Source: Neocallimastix lanati (nom. inval.) (taxonomy: Eukaryota > Neocallimastigomycota > Neocallimastigomycetes > Neocallimastigales > Neocallimastigaceae). Taken from it: a stretch of 64,000 nt of DNA. The stretch's first letter is position 1; each line of letters starts with the position of its first letter. Below, piece after piece: positions 32,651-43,969 of this stretch. The position numbers and the translations under genes are program-made. Under the pieces are notes generated by a model. It was not told the DNA's origin. It made no database searches and saw only the letters and a program-made list of their open reading frames with translations. Location: assembly GCA_016946835.1 (NCBI GenBank), contig JACVTC010000131.1, forward strand, positions 231,501 to 295,500, written 5' to 3'.

Positions 32651-33057
32651 TTTAAGAAAATTTATTATTTAATTATTTATTTATTTATTTTTTGCTTTGT
32701 TTTGTTTTGTTTTCTCAAAATTAATAACTTTATAATTATATTAGTAAAGTCGACCAGGTCTCTATCCAATTATGTATGGTGACGGTCAAGTAAACTAATT
32801 TTTTATAAATAGTTTATTAATTTTGATATGTTATTTTTTCTGATTATTAGAAGGAGTTTTTTCACTTGTTTTAGTCTGGATTACTATATGATGTTCATTT
32901 AAACCCTAAATTGTGGCCCTCGATTACAGTCCAATTATTAATTCCAAAACGGTAGCTCTGAATAAAAACTCTTGACCGGCGGTAGTCCAAAAAAAAATCT
33001 TCAGCTTGCGGATTCTGTTATTGTAACGTATTTTGTACAATAAAAGGTAATTGTTAT
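32651..33057 (-). other. Element E leader with self-primed PBS (33046-33057)
   Basis: The PBS ATAACAATTACC abuts the LTR, and its first 11 nt are complementary to LTR bases 33171-33181. The leader segment 32740-33020 is notably richer in G+C than the surroundings and non-coding, as in element A, suggesting structured RNA. Confidence 0.65.
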
Positions 33058-33408
33058 TGTAAAAGAAAACACAAAAATAGATTACAATAACAAAATACAA
33101 TAAATTTTATTTTATTAAAAAATTTTTTATTAAAATATATTTTATTAATATTTAATAGTTATTCGTTAAAATAACAATTACATCGAGAAAAAATGTGAAA
33201 AGTATCTTCTATTTATACTTTTCCTAAATACATTGATAATATATTATTTTATTTAAATTACATATATTTTAATATAAAACTATCCTAATGAATTTTATTA
33301 AATAATAAATTTATAAACTATAGCTAAATTTAGAAAAATATAATTATTAATTAAACTAAATACTAAATAATTAAAATTAAGTACATTTATTATCTATTTA
33401 TTATTTTA
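33058..33408 (-). repeat. 5' LTR of element E, truncated (U5, R and part of U3)
   Basis: Matches 27181-27535, then similarity stops abruptly. It contains a TATA box (33210-33217, sense TATAAATA) and, about 30-36 nt downstream, GTAATTGTTAT (33181-33171), the predicted transcript 5' end and self-primer. Confidence 0.88.
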
Positions 33409-34033
33409 CTATTTAACACCTTTGTTAAATCAATTACTTTATTATTATTCTTCACAAAATTTTTATTATCATTCATTATTTTCTTTACTTAAATTTTTAT
33501 TCTTTTCTTTATCAAAATTTACATTATTTTTAATAACTTCATCATTCATTAATGAATTATTATTAGTATCATCATTACTATTATCATTACTATTATTATT
33601 ACTAATTTTATTAATATTAGTATTACTATTTCAAGCTCTTTCATTATCACGAATTTGTCTTTCAATCTCTTTTTCTTTTTCAATTAGTGGTTGAGCTAGA
33701 ATAGATGGTTTAATTTGTTTAACAATTTTATTACTTATATTTTTTCTTTTATTTCTCATTCTTTCCGTTTTAGTAATGCAGGAGTTATTATAAGTTTAGA
33801 ATTCTCTTTTAACGATTTATGAATCTTTTTCTCCGCACTACCTTCATCATTATTAATATCATAAATTTTACGTTTAGATGCTCCTACTACATAATCAACT
33901 TTCTTTTTGGTAACCACCTTCATATTAGAAGGAGTTTCTTCAACATTAGAAAGACGAGAATTTTTAATTTCTTTTTGATATTTCATTGAAGCTGCTTTAT
34001 TAAGTATGGGAGAACTTCTTATCCCATTACTCA
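33409..34033 (-). pseudogene. Element D Pol N-terminus (pre-protease), broken
   Basis: This is the -1 frame after gag: GIRSSPILNKAASMKYQKE..., then the conserved island KKIHKSLKENSKLIITPALLKRKE shared with B and H. It continues with KQIKPSILAQPLIEKEKEIE as in B, with stops (for example after RDNERA near 33625). The protease and the start of RT are deleted at the E junction. Confidence 0.75.
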
Positions 34034-34975
34034 ATTTAAACGTTTATTGTTTCTAATTTCCTTCCTATTTTTCTCAACAATTGCTCTCAACTTTGGGCAA
34101 TTGTTTTGATAATGACCTGGTTCTGTACAGAAATAACAAGCCTTTATTGTTAAATTTCTCATTTTCCTTGTTAATTCCTCTATGTCATTATCTTCTTTAG
34201 GTTTAATATTAACTTTTTGTTCTAATTTATTTTTAATAGGAAGATGAAAATTAACTCTATTATTAAAAGAAGATGTATTTGCAGAAGGTTAAGGGTTAGA
34301 AGGATGTCTTCTTTGATTACTACCCATATAATTTAACCTATTTGCTTTTTCAGCAATTTTAAAGGCTTTTGACAGAGAAATGTTATCAAATAAGGTTAGA
34401 CGTTTCCAGGCTTCAACATTGTTTTCAATGGAGTCTGTGTAGTCTAAAACACTTATCTGACTTCTTTTCTTTTTGTTTAATTTTAAATATAAAGTTTTAT
34501 ACTTAATATTAAAATCTTTAATTCGTTCATTTCTCTTAATTCTGAGAGCACGTAGCTCCCTTAATAAATATTTTGATCCTCCCTAATGCCATAAAATTCT
34601 TCTATAGCTTTTACAATTCGATTAAGGGAAGGATAAGCCTTATTCTTTTTATCAATTTCTTTATCTTCTTCATTATAAACATTCTCATCTTCATCATCAA
34701 TATCTTTATAATTATCATCATCATTATCATCATCATCATCATCACTATCATCATCTTTATCATTATCATCCATTAATTCTTGGATGACTTTCCTTGGTTT
34801 CACCAATTGAGGTTAAAACACAGGCATAAAATATAATCTTGGAGTCTTCAACATGTTCAAGCTTTATCCAAAGCTCTAAATCAGACTTCCAAGTTTTAAC
34901 ATCTAAATTTTCTTTGGATATTTTCTCAATATCCTTAAGTTCCTTTTTTAAATCTTTAAAATTAATTATACTCAT
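34031..34975 (-). pseudogene. Element D Gag, broken
   Basis: ATG 34975 (MSIINFKDLKKELKDIEK), homologous to B Gag. There is a frame change near 34770-34806, an Asp-rich insert (about 34690-34770), then capsid C-terminal sequence (LYLKLNKKKRSQISVLDY) and a zinc knuckle CYFCTEPGHYQNNC. A further stop lies near 34290. It ends CGT TTA AAT TGA, the frameshift site. Confidence 0.8.
34034..34040 (-). promoter_or_regulatory. -1 frameshift heptamer UUUAAAU (element D)
   Basis: The gag frame reads CGT TTA AAT TGA; slippage gives TTG AGT AAT GGG into Pol. Same position as in B, C and H. Confidence 0.65.
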
Positions 34976-36127
34976 TTTAAAAAAAAAAAAACACTTTTTA
35001 AAAAAAAAATAAAAAAAAAATTTTATTTTATTAATTTATTATTAATTGCTATATTTATTATTTATTTTTTTTTTATTTACAAGTTAAAATTAATATTTAA
35101 GTAATTTATATCTCTAGTGAGACGTTTCCTGATAGTGTATATTTTAATTTGCTATATACACCCGTACTCCCCCTCCTGGATACTAGAATAAATATAAATT
35201 AATAAACTAGTTGGAGTGTTCACTATTCTTTCAAGCTATTAACCCCTTTCGTTTATCTTTACTTAAATAAAAAATATATATATATATATACAATTATTTA
35301 CAAGGAAAAATTATTAATATAGCAATTAAAAAAATTTAAAAAAACAAAAATTATTTTATTTTTTTTTTTTTTTTTTTTTTATTTATTTTTTTATTTATTT
35401 GTTATCGGTTATTATTACAAGATTCACAATTACAATTACAATTATTATTAAGTTTATATAATTACAACTTAAAAAAAACAAATAAACTTAATTAAAAACA
35501 AGGTAAATTAACAAACCTAATACAACTTGAAAAACCACTATCTATTACCACTGCCAACAACGCAGAGGAACCTTAGTATTTCGGTATACTAAATGAATTT
35601 AACCTGAGTCAGGTATATGGACACCCAAACCGTGTTGAACGTATAATGGGTGGCTTATAAGTTAATTTCTGCTTCCCAACAGTATTTAACTTATATCTGG
35701 CCGGTGGCTAATATGTTTCAGTATTAACCCCTTCCACAAGTACCCAATTAAACCACTCGCAATTATAACAAAAATTATAACTGCTATCTTACGCAGTAAC
35801 CCAGTATAAAGTTTTATTTGGAGCACGCGAAGACCAAATAAAGCTGATGTTAATTTTTGTAACAACAACAACAACAACAACCTCAACACAAAAACCGATA
35901 ACAAAAAATTAATTATGATGATGATGAAAATTTAAAAAAAAAATTTTTTTTTTTTTATTTTGTTATTTTTTGTTTTAATAATTTAATTTAATTCGATTAA
36001 ATTTAATTTAAAAAAATTATTCTAATGGTTCCAGTAGCTTCTTCTTCTTCGTCTTCGTCTTCTTCTAGGGTTCTTCTTCTTTTTCTTCTTCTTTTTCTTC
36101 TTCTTCTTCTTCCCGATATCTCCACCA
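34976..36127 (-). other. Element D leader and tRNA-type PBS (36112-36127)
   Basis: A 1.1 kb non-coding leader. 35100-35260 and 35520-35900 are less AT-rich. CTT/CTTCTTCTT repeats fill 36040-36110. The PBS on the plus strand is CCCGATATCTCCACCA, 4 nt from the LTR, identical in type to that of element B. Confidence 0.7.
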
Positions 36128-36131
36128 ATTT

Positions 36132-37000
36132 TGGTAGACTCGGGTTAGTATGTTTAATTTTAAAATCAAGCAGGGGGGGACGGGGATTACCCTGCTTTGA
36201 TTTTAAAAAAAAAAACTTTTGTTTTTAATAAAATTTGTTTACTTATTTATTAATAAAAAAAATATATTTATTTCGAATACATATATTTAATTTTTAAGAA
36301 TTTTTACAATATTTATATTTTTTTATTAATTTAAGGTATAATTATTTGTTTATAATTTAAGTAATTTTATAGAATTATTGAATTAATTCTATATCAATAA
36401 TTCATTTTTGTTTTAATTTTTATAAATATAATAATATAATATTTAAATATAATTTAATTAAAAATAATTATAAAATAAATATATAGAAAATAGCTTTTAC
36501 TATTTTCTTTGATATTTTAAGTTAAATAAAATGTTTTTAAAGATTAATATAATAAATTTAATAATCTTTAATTATTTTAAATAATACTTGTAATTATTTT
36601 CAAAAATAAAATAAAATTTTTTTAATATTTAATTAATAATTTTAATAGTAAATTTTATAATAATTTTTATAATAATATTTAATTAATAGTTTTAATAATT
36701 TTACAATAATTTTATAATAATATATAATTAATAAATTTAATAATTCAAAATATCTTAAAAGTATATAATTTTTAATATTTACAATAATACTTTAATATAT
36801 ACATATGTTTAATAATATACAACAAATTAATTAATTAAAATTGATTTAATATTATTTACAAGTTAAATTTAATTTATATTAAAATAAATCATTTTTACAA
36901 TGAGGTTTAGGTTATGAAGAATATAGGAAAGAACACTTAATTAAAGAATAATTAATAATATTTTACAACAAAATAAATGTTATTAATTCATTCTTTACCA
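36132..37000 (-). repeat. 5' LTR of element D
   Basis: 869 bp, TGGTAGACTC...CTTTACCA. It matches 23882-24804 with several indels (for example a shorter 'ttttataataa' array near 36660-36720). Confidence 0.9.
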
Positions 37001-37004
37001 AACA

Positions 37005-37921
37005 TGTTAAGGTTCGGGACAGATCAATAATAAATATAGAAATAAACACCAAAATAAAAAAAATTAAAAATTAAAATATATCTTTTTTTAAAATATTTTA
37101 TTTATTTAATTAATAAAAATTATTCAATTAAAACTAAAAATAATTTAATTTCTTGAATAAGATTATATTTTTCAAGATTATTTTTTCTAAAATACAATTT
37201 TCTCATCTATTTATATTTTTTTTTATCATTAGAAATGGTCAAGTCATTTCTTTAGAATATCTTAGAGTTACATGTTTGAATTATATTTAAATTATAAATT
37301 CATAATCTATTCTATTATAATAAATAATTATTACATATTATTAAATTCTAAACTATTTATTATTAATTGTAGTAATAATATATTTTAAAAATAATTTTAT
37401 TACTTTTACAGAACTATTAGTAATAGAGTATTATTTAATTTTATACTATTTTTAAATAAAAGTATTTTAGATTATTATCTATTATTAATATTATTATAAA
37501 TAGGGTGTATTTTGGAAAGAAGTATTACTAATTTTAATGACAAGGATCATGGATTTAAGTAAAATATTTTTAAATCATTATTAATTATATTAATTTTTAT
37601 TAATAATAAATAATCTGTATTAGTAATATTTGTAAAATAAAATTTTCTTTAATAATAAAATATTGATAGAATAAATCATATTAATAAAACTAGATATTGA
37701 TAATAATATTGATATTAATAATATAGAATTAATTTAATAATAAAGTATTGATATTGATAAAGAATTTATATTAATAATAATAGATTTAATATTAATAATA
37801 ATTTGGCAGTAATAGAACATAAGAAAGTTCTCCAAGTAAGGAAATAAATAATTTAATTTTAGTAGTTAAGTTATTTTTATGAAAAATAATAAAATTAACA
37901 TTATTTGTTCATTCCTTAACA
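37005..37921 (-). repeat. 3' LTR of element B
   Basis: 917 bp with perfect 8-bp inverted termini TGTTAAGG...CCTTAACA. It starts 4 bp (AACA) after the end of LTR D. Confidence 0.92.
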
Positions 37922-37944
37922 AGATGCCTTCGCTAAGACTCAAG

Positions 37945-40900
37945 CTATAGAGAAGCTGAGTTAAACTTGATTATGTTCTTCAAATTAACATTGCGCTTCA
38001 TTTGTATACCCGACTTAGGATCGACCAATGTTACTGTGTTGAATTGTTTCTTAATTACTTGGAGTGGTCCAACAAAATATGGTTCTAACTTGGTTCGAGT
38101 AAAATTCCTTACTAAGACTAAATCACCAGGTTTTATTCTTTTGGCCTGATTCATACTATTCTTTTGTTCTCTACGAGTAGCCCAGTATTTATTTGCATTT
38201 TTGATATTGGCCGCAGCTTCCATAGTCCATAAGTAGTGATTGACAAATTTTTCCAATAGAATTTAATCCGAAGATTTATTTACACTTTTAGTTGGTCTAG
38301 CAACTATGTCAAAGGGTTGTTGGTCTTCTCGTCCATAAACAAGTTCAAAGCTAGAATGATTAGTAACCGAATTTTTGATTGTACGAAGAGCCCATAAAGC
38401 GAAAGGTAAGACTTCGTCCCATTCTTTTTGTTTATTTCCTAAAAGTCTAAGTAGTTTTCCAATTTCTTTATTTCGGTTTTCTGTAAGACCGTTCGTTTCT
38501 GGATGATAAGTGGTACTGAACCTCACATACACATCATAAAGATCTAGGAACATTTTTGTCATATACGAATTGAATTGAACACCATTATCAGTTGTAATTG
38601 TTTGAGGCACACCATGACGAGAGAATACATTAATTAAAAATTTTATTACATCTTTTGAAGTTACATTTTCAGTTGGCTCGGCCTCTACCCATTTAGTAAA
38701 ATAGTCCACGATTACCAAAATATATTTATTATTGTTTGATGTTTTCTCTAGAGGTCCAATTATATCTAAACCTAAATGTGTGAAAGGTCCTTCAACTTCT
38801 GTAGGAATATCTTCTGTTGGTTCTGGGTATGTTTTGGGTCTATTTAATTGACATTGTTCGCATTTTGAAATAATTCTTTTAATATCATTTACCATGTTGT
38901 TCCAATAGTAACTTTTTCTTAATCGTTGGTAAGTTTTATTATATCCTGCATGTCCTATGCTGTGACCTTTTCATTAGTATCAGTGATTAATTTCCTATAA
39001 GTATTTCCATCTACAAAGGATTCAATTCCATCAATTGTTGTAAATTTTTCTTCCATAAATTCTTTTACAACTTTAGATAATAAAGATTCATCAACTTTTG
39101 AAGAGAGTTTTGTTGCCAATATTTTCTTATCATTTATACTTTTCATTCGAGAAAGAGCATCAGCTACAACATTCTTTTTGCCAGGTTCATATCGAATTTC
39201 TACACCTAAAAGATTTACAGCTAAACACCATCTGGTTTGTCGAGCACTTGTTGGTTCTTTCTTGTTGAATAATCCTACTAAGGGTTTATGGTCAGTATAG
39301 ATTATTGTTTTAATATGATTTCCCATAATATAAAGTTTAAATTTTGTTAAACAATAAAATAGAGCAGTTCCTTCTAGATCTGTAATTCCGTAATTTCTTT
39401 CATGTTTAGTTAATGTTCTACTTATATAGTGTACAGGATGCTCTTTTTTTGTTTCATCATCTTTTTGTAATAAGACACCACCAATGCCATCATACGATGC
39501 ATCCGTTCGAATAATAAATTCTTTCTCGAAACATGGAAATTTTAAAATTGGTGCATTCATTAATTTTTCTTTAAGTATATTAAAGTTATCATTTTGCTCT
39601 TTATTCCATCGGAATTCAACATCTTTTCTTAACAATTTGCAGAGAGGAGCAGTGATTCGAGCATATTTATCGATGAAGTCTCGATAATAACCTATTGCCC
39701 CTAGGAAAGTCCGTAATTCATGGAGGTTTGAAGGAGGTTTCCAATTTTTAATTGATTCAATCTTGCTATCAAGAGGGCTCAGACCTTGTGCAGATACTTT
39801 GTAACCTAGGACTTCAACTTCTGTTTGTATAAACAAACATTTTTCAATATTGATTTTAAGTTTGTGTTCTTTGAAAACAGCGAGTACTTTAGCAATATGT
39901 TCGAGGTGTTCTTCTAAAGATTTTGAGTATATAAGGATATCGTCAATGAAGTTGAAAACAAAATCACCAATGAAAGGAAAGAGAATTTTGTTCATCTCGC
40001 GTTGGAAAGTTGCTGGAGCGTTAGTAAGTCCGAAAGGCATGACTTTGAATTGATAATTTCCGAATTTTTTGGTAAAACTGGTAACTTCAATGCTTTCTTC
40101 ATTCATAAGTATTTGATGATATCCGGAGTAAAGGTCCATTGTAGTAAATATTATAGCACCATCTAAACTATCGAATATTTCATCAATATTTGGAAGAGAA
40201 TATGAATCTTTTATAGTAGCATCATTGACTTTTCTATAGTCAACACACATTCTCCATTTACCATTTGGTTTAGGAACAAGAACAACAGGCGAAGACCATT
40301 CTGAGTATGATGGTTCAATAAGTCTTTTATTTATTAATTTGGTAAGTTCTTCTTTAAGAATATCTGTTTTAAGTTTTGAGATTCTATAAAATTATTGTTT
40401 AATTGGCCTAGCACCAGGTTTAAGGTGAATTTTATGTGGAGATAAGTTCGAAGGTGTTAATTCTTCAGAAGAGGTCGCAATTATAACTATATTATCTTCT
40501 AAAAGTTTAATTATTTGATCTCGATGCCTTTTATTAAGAGTATTGGTAAATTTTTCGTTATGAATATATTCTCGAGAAGGAAGGCCTTCCATTTTCTTAA
40601 GTTCTTTCTTAATAGATTCATTAGAAATAGCTTTTACAAAACAGACTAATTTTTCTTCATTTTCATATTGATTTATAGGATGAATTTCATCAACCGATCC
40701 ATTATCATTGAATTGGCAAAGACTATAAAGAATAGGATGAATAATCAATTTATGATATATTTGAGTTTTCAAGTTAATAAGAATATCAAAGAAAGGATCT
40801 TCTTTATCTATAACTCTACATGTAGCAACCATATGGAAATTATTAATTTGTATAGGAATATTGATTAAATAATCTTCCGAATAATCATCATTAATAGTTG

Positions 40901-42032
40901 CTAGTCGGATTCTTCCACGACTGATTCCAATAGGCTCATATACAGAAGGTAACTTTCTAAGGAATTGATTAGTAATAATATTTAAATTACTACAAGAATC
41001 AATCAATGCTTTTCCTTTGACTCCTTCAACAGTAACGTCAACCATAGCTATATCATCTTCTTTGGGTTCTTTGTTTTTACTTTTATAAGTGTGATCAAGA
41101 TTATTAACTATAGTAGTAGTAGCACAAATGTTGTCAACGGCACCGGCTATCTTAATAGAATCTTTTTCTAACTTTAAACCTTTTGCAACTTGAGATCTGA
41201 TTTTTGGTGATACTTCAAATAATTCTCCAAAGGTAATATTACATTTAGTAGTATTTAAGTCTTTAATAACAATGTAAGGTAGATGATCAGGTATCATTTG
41301 GATCTTTCTTGGAACTCCAGGAATTTTGTTTCCAGGAAGTTTATTTACTTTTAGTTTCTCATTAATGAGTTTATTTAATGTATTATTTGAAATACTATTT
41401 TCATCATTATTAGAAATAATATGATCAGTTTCATCAATATCAACAATTTCAATGGGCGAGGTGGAAGTAGATGCAAGTTCTGTATCACTAACCTCTTTTC
41501 CTTTTTCTTTTTCTTTTCTGCGATTAGATAAATGTATATCAGTAATTTCCATAGGTGATTGAGAAGTACTAGCACGTTCTTTATCACGAATTTCTTTTTC
41601 TTTTTGTTTTTCGAGATTGATTAAGGGCTGTGACATTATCGAAGGATGTATCTGACTTGATGTTTGTTTTGGAGTTGGATTAACTTTCAATTCATTTTCT
41701 TTCTTCTTTTGCAAAGCTGGAGTAACAATTGGTTGAGGATTATCTCTAAGACTTTTGTGAATTTTCTTTTCTTGATTACCTTTATGATCTTTACTAATGT
41801 TATCACGCTTTCTTTTAAAAGCAGCAACCAAGTAGTCGTTTTCATCTTGAATTAAGTCAACATCTTCTAAATCATTGATTGATGTCTTCTTCTTCGATTT
41901 CATCCTCAGATAATTCATAACTTTTTTCTTGATCTTCTATTTCTTCATGAAAGTAGTCATTAGCTGAAGATTGTTGATATTTAACGGAAGCTATTTTATT
42001 GACAATGGGAGTGCTTCTTCTCCCTTTTAGTG
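37945..42032 (-). pseudogene. Element B Pol: protease, RT, RNase H, integrase, broken
   Basis: The -1 frame after the gag slip gives SLKGRRSTPIVNKIAS..., with a frameshift near 41870-41918. Then the conserved island KKIHKSLRDNPQPIVTPALQKKK; protease with DSC (codons 41000-40992) instead of DSG; an in-frame TAA at 40392-40394; RT with FIDD in place of Y(I/L/V)DD; RNase H (IIRTDASYDG); a small deletion and frameshift near 38960; integrase zinc domain and catalytic region (ITTDNGVQFNS, HPETNGLTENRNKE); a TAA near 38260; and the GP module (FVGPLQVIKKQF) ending 37945. Very similar to D. Not functional as it stands. Confidence 0.9.
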
Positions 42033-42988
42033 ATTTAAACGTTTGTTTTCGAAGTATTCCTGACTATTCTTTTTAATAATAGCATTAAGTTTTGGACATT
42101 CGGTTTGAAAATGACCTACTTCACTACAAAAGAAACAGGTACTAACAGTTAAACCTTTTATTCTTTTAGTTAAGTTATCAACAGTTGAATCTTTTTCCTT
42201 TATTTTTGAATCATTAAATACTTTTCCATTAAATTGGTTGTTATTAAAATTTGATGATTTATAAGAATTGTTGAAATTTGTTCTAAAATTTTCGTTTATT
42301 TCTTGGTTAAAGGTAGGCATCAATCTATCTACTTTTTCAGCTATTGCAAATGCTTTCTTTAAAGAAATGTCATCCTTCAGTGAAACCTTTTTCCAAGCTT
42401 CTTTATTATTTTTCAAAGAATCAGCATAATCCAATACACTAATTCTTCTTTTCCTCTTTTATCGAATTTTAAATAGAGTGATCGATAGCGAATGTTAAAA
42501 TCTTTAACTTTTTCATACTTTTTAATTTTTAAGGAGCGAAGTTCCTTAAGCAAGACGTTTTGATCTTCTTTTTTTCCATAAAATGTTTCTAACTCATTAA
42601 TAATTTCATCAAGACTTGGATAATGATTATCTTCTTCATCATCGTTATCATCGTTATCATCGTCATCATCATCATCGTCATCATCATCGTCATCGTCATC
42701 ACTAAAGTTTTCGCCATATTCCATATTTTGAATTACTTCTCTTGGTTCACCAGTTGAAGTTAAGATACATGCTGTAAAAATAGTTTCTGGATCATCTACA
42801 TGTTGATATCTGATCCAAAATTTTAAATCTGAAGCCCAAGATCTAATATCGAGATGTTCTTTGATTAGTTTTTCTATATCTTTTAATTCTTTCTTGAGTT
42901 CTCTAAAGCTAATAGCGTGATTTTTGTTTATAACAGTTGGAATTGGAACTGAAGGATTTGAAGTTAATGGAGAAGATCCTGAACTCAT
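42027..42988 (-). pseudogene. Element B Gag, one frameshift
   Basis: The likely start is ATG 42988 (MSSGSSPLTSNPSVPIPT). The capsid-like part contains an almost pure run of about 20 Asp/Asn (GAT/GAC repeats, about 42640-42710). The frame slips near 42450-42470 and resumes as VLDYADSLKNN...; the zinc knuckle CFFCSEVGHFQTEC lies near the end. It terminates CGT TTA AAT CAC TAA. Confidence 0.85.
42033..42039 (-). promoter_or_regulatory. -1 frameshift heptamer UUUAAAU (element B)
   Basis: The gag frame reads CGT TTA AAT CAC TAA; the -1 frame continues TCA CTA AAA GGG AGA AGA, matching the G-R-R signature of C and H. Confidence 0.7.
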
Positions 42989-43962
42989 TTTAACTAATAT
43001 TGAAAGTAACAGAATAGAATTGAGCAAAATGAATGTTTGAAAATAACTAATAAATAATACTGACTTAAGTAATATCAGATTTTTCTTGAAGTTAATAATT
43101 CTAGTATAAACTAAAGTCCAATGACAACTAAATATATTATTGAAGATATAAACTAGTGTTACACTGACCCCCAAATATATCTGAAAAGAATAATATATAG
43201 ATATAAACTAGTGTAGTGATAACCCCTAAATATATCGGAATAATAAATAATATAGATATAAACTAGTGCTTTGTCTTGCCCCTAAATATATCTTGATAAT
43301 TGTATTGTTCTTTACTTTCAAAAAAAAATTTTTAATGCAATAGAATCTTCGAATTAATGGTGTTGTTGTGTGCTTTTGTTATTATCAATTGGCAATGTGG
43401 TAGGAAACTTTTTCTGAGTTGACCGTAAGACGACTTTGATATAACTCAAATAAAATTTAAAAATAAAAATATTATTTGTAAACAATTAAAAAAAATAAAA
43501 TATGATATATTAGAACAAAAAAAAATTTATGGAATAATATAAATATAAAAAGAGCATTTCCAGGAATTTTCCATATCCAGTACTAAAAAGTAGGTATGTA
43601 GTGCTTGAATTACCACAGCTTGCCTATTACGGTGTCATGTAGTAATCAAACCAGACGCTTCTGCTTTCAAATAAATAGAACGACCAGAGCTCAAGAATAA
43701 CCTTTCAATTCTTGAGATAAATTAATCCGGAAACTACCTACTGTTGGAATTTTAGTACTAGGTATGCTTCTAAACCGTACTAAATCCTTTCTTATATGTT
43801 TCCAATAAGTTTTATTTTATTAAAGCTTCACCGGTAATTGCTTACCTATCACTTTAATATTAAAAGAAAATTAAAAAAAAAAATTGTTTTATTAGAAATA
43901 TTACTATCCTATTATTGTCTACTCTATATTTACGATTATTAACATCCCCGATATCTCCACCA
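42989..43962 (-). other. Element B leader with PBS (43946-43962)
   Basis: A non-coding leader of about 960 bp. 43560-43830 is relatively G+C-rich. The PBS on the plus strand is CCCCGATATCTCCACCA, 7 nt from the LTR, shared with element D. Confidence 0.7.
43140..43310. repeat. Three tandem ~60-bp units in the element B leader
   Basis: 'GATATAAACTAGTG' followed by a variable stretch and 'CCCC(A/T)AAATATATC' occurs three times (about 43147, 43200, 43255). Each unit starts GATATA and ends TATATC, so every copy could form a weak hairpin. Confidence 0.75.
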
Positions 43963-43969
43963 CTTTTTA

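Larger units (their letters stand above)
27181..33408 (-). mobile_element. Chromodomain Ty3/gypsy element 'E', nested inside D
   Basis: 3' LTR 27181-27883, PPT 27884-27895, pol 27981-31822, gag 31850-32650, leader, self-primer PBS 33046-33057, truncated 5' LTR 33058-33408. Pol has one frameshift and one nonsense codon. The outer ~350 bp of the 5' LTR are missing, together with about 1 kb of the D element that should follow. It is self-priming and carries both a zinc knuckle and a chromodomain. Confidence 0.9.
23882..37000 (-). mobile_element. Old Ty3/gypsy element 'D', split by nested element E
   Basis: 5' LTR 36132-37000, leader and PBS, gag (34975-34031), start of pol (to 33409); then element E (33408-27181); then the rest of pol (27180-24828) and 3' LTR 23882-24804. 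Flanked by AACA on both sides (23878-23881 and 37001-37004). RT coding is cut exactly at 27180, in the codons before G-K-W-R-L-C-I-D-Y-R. Many frame breaks and clear LTR divergence (923 versus 869 bp) show it is older than E, A and C. Confidence 0.88.
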
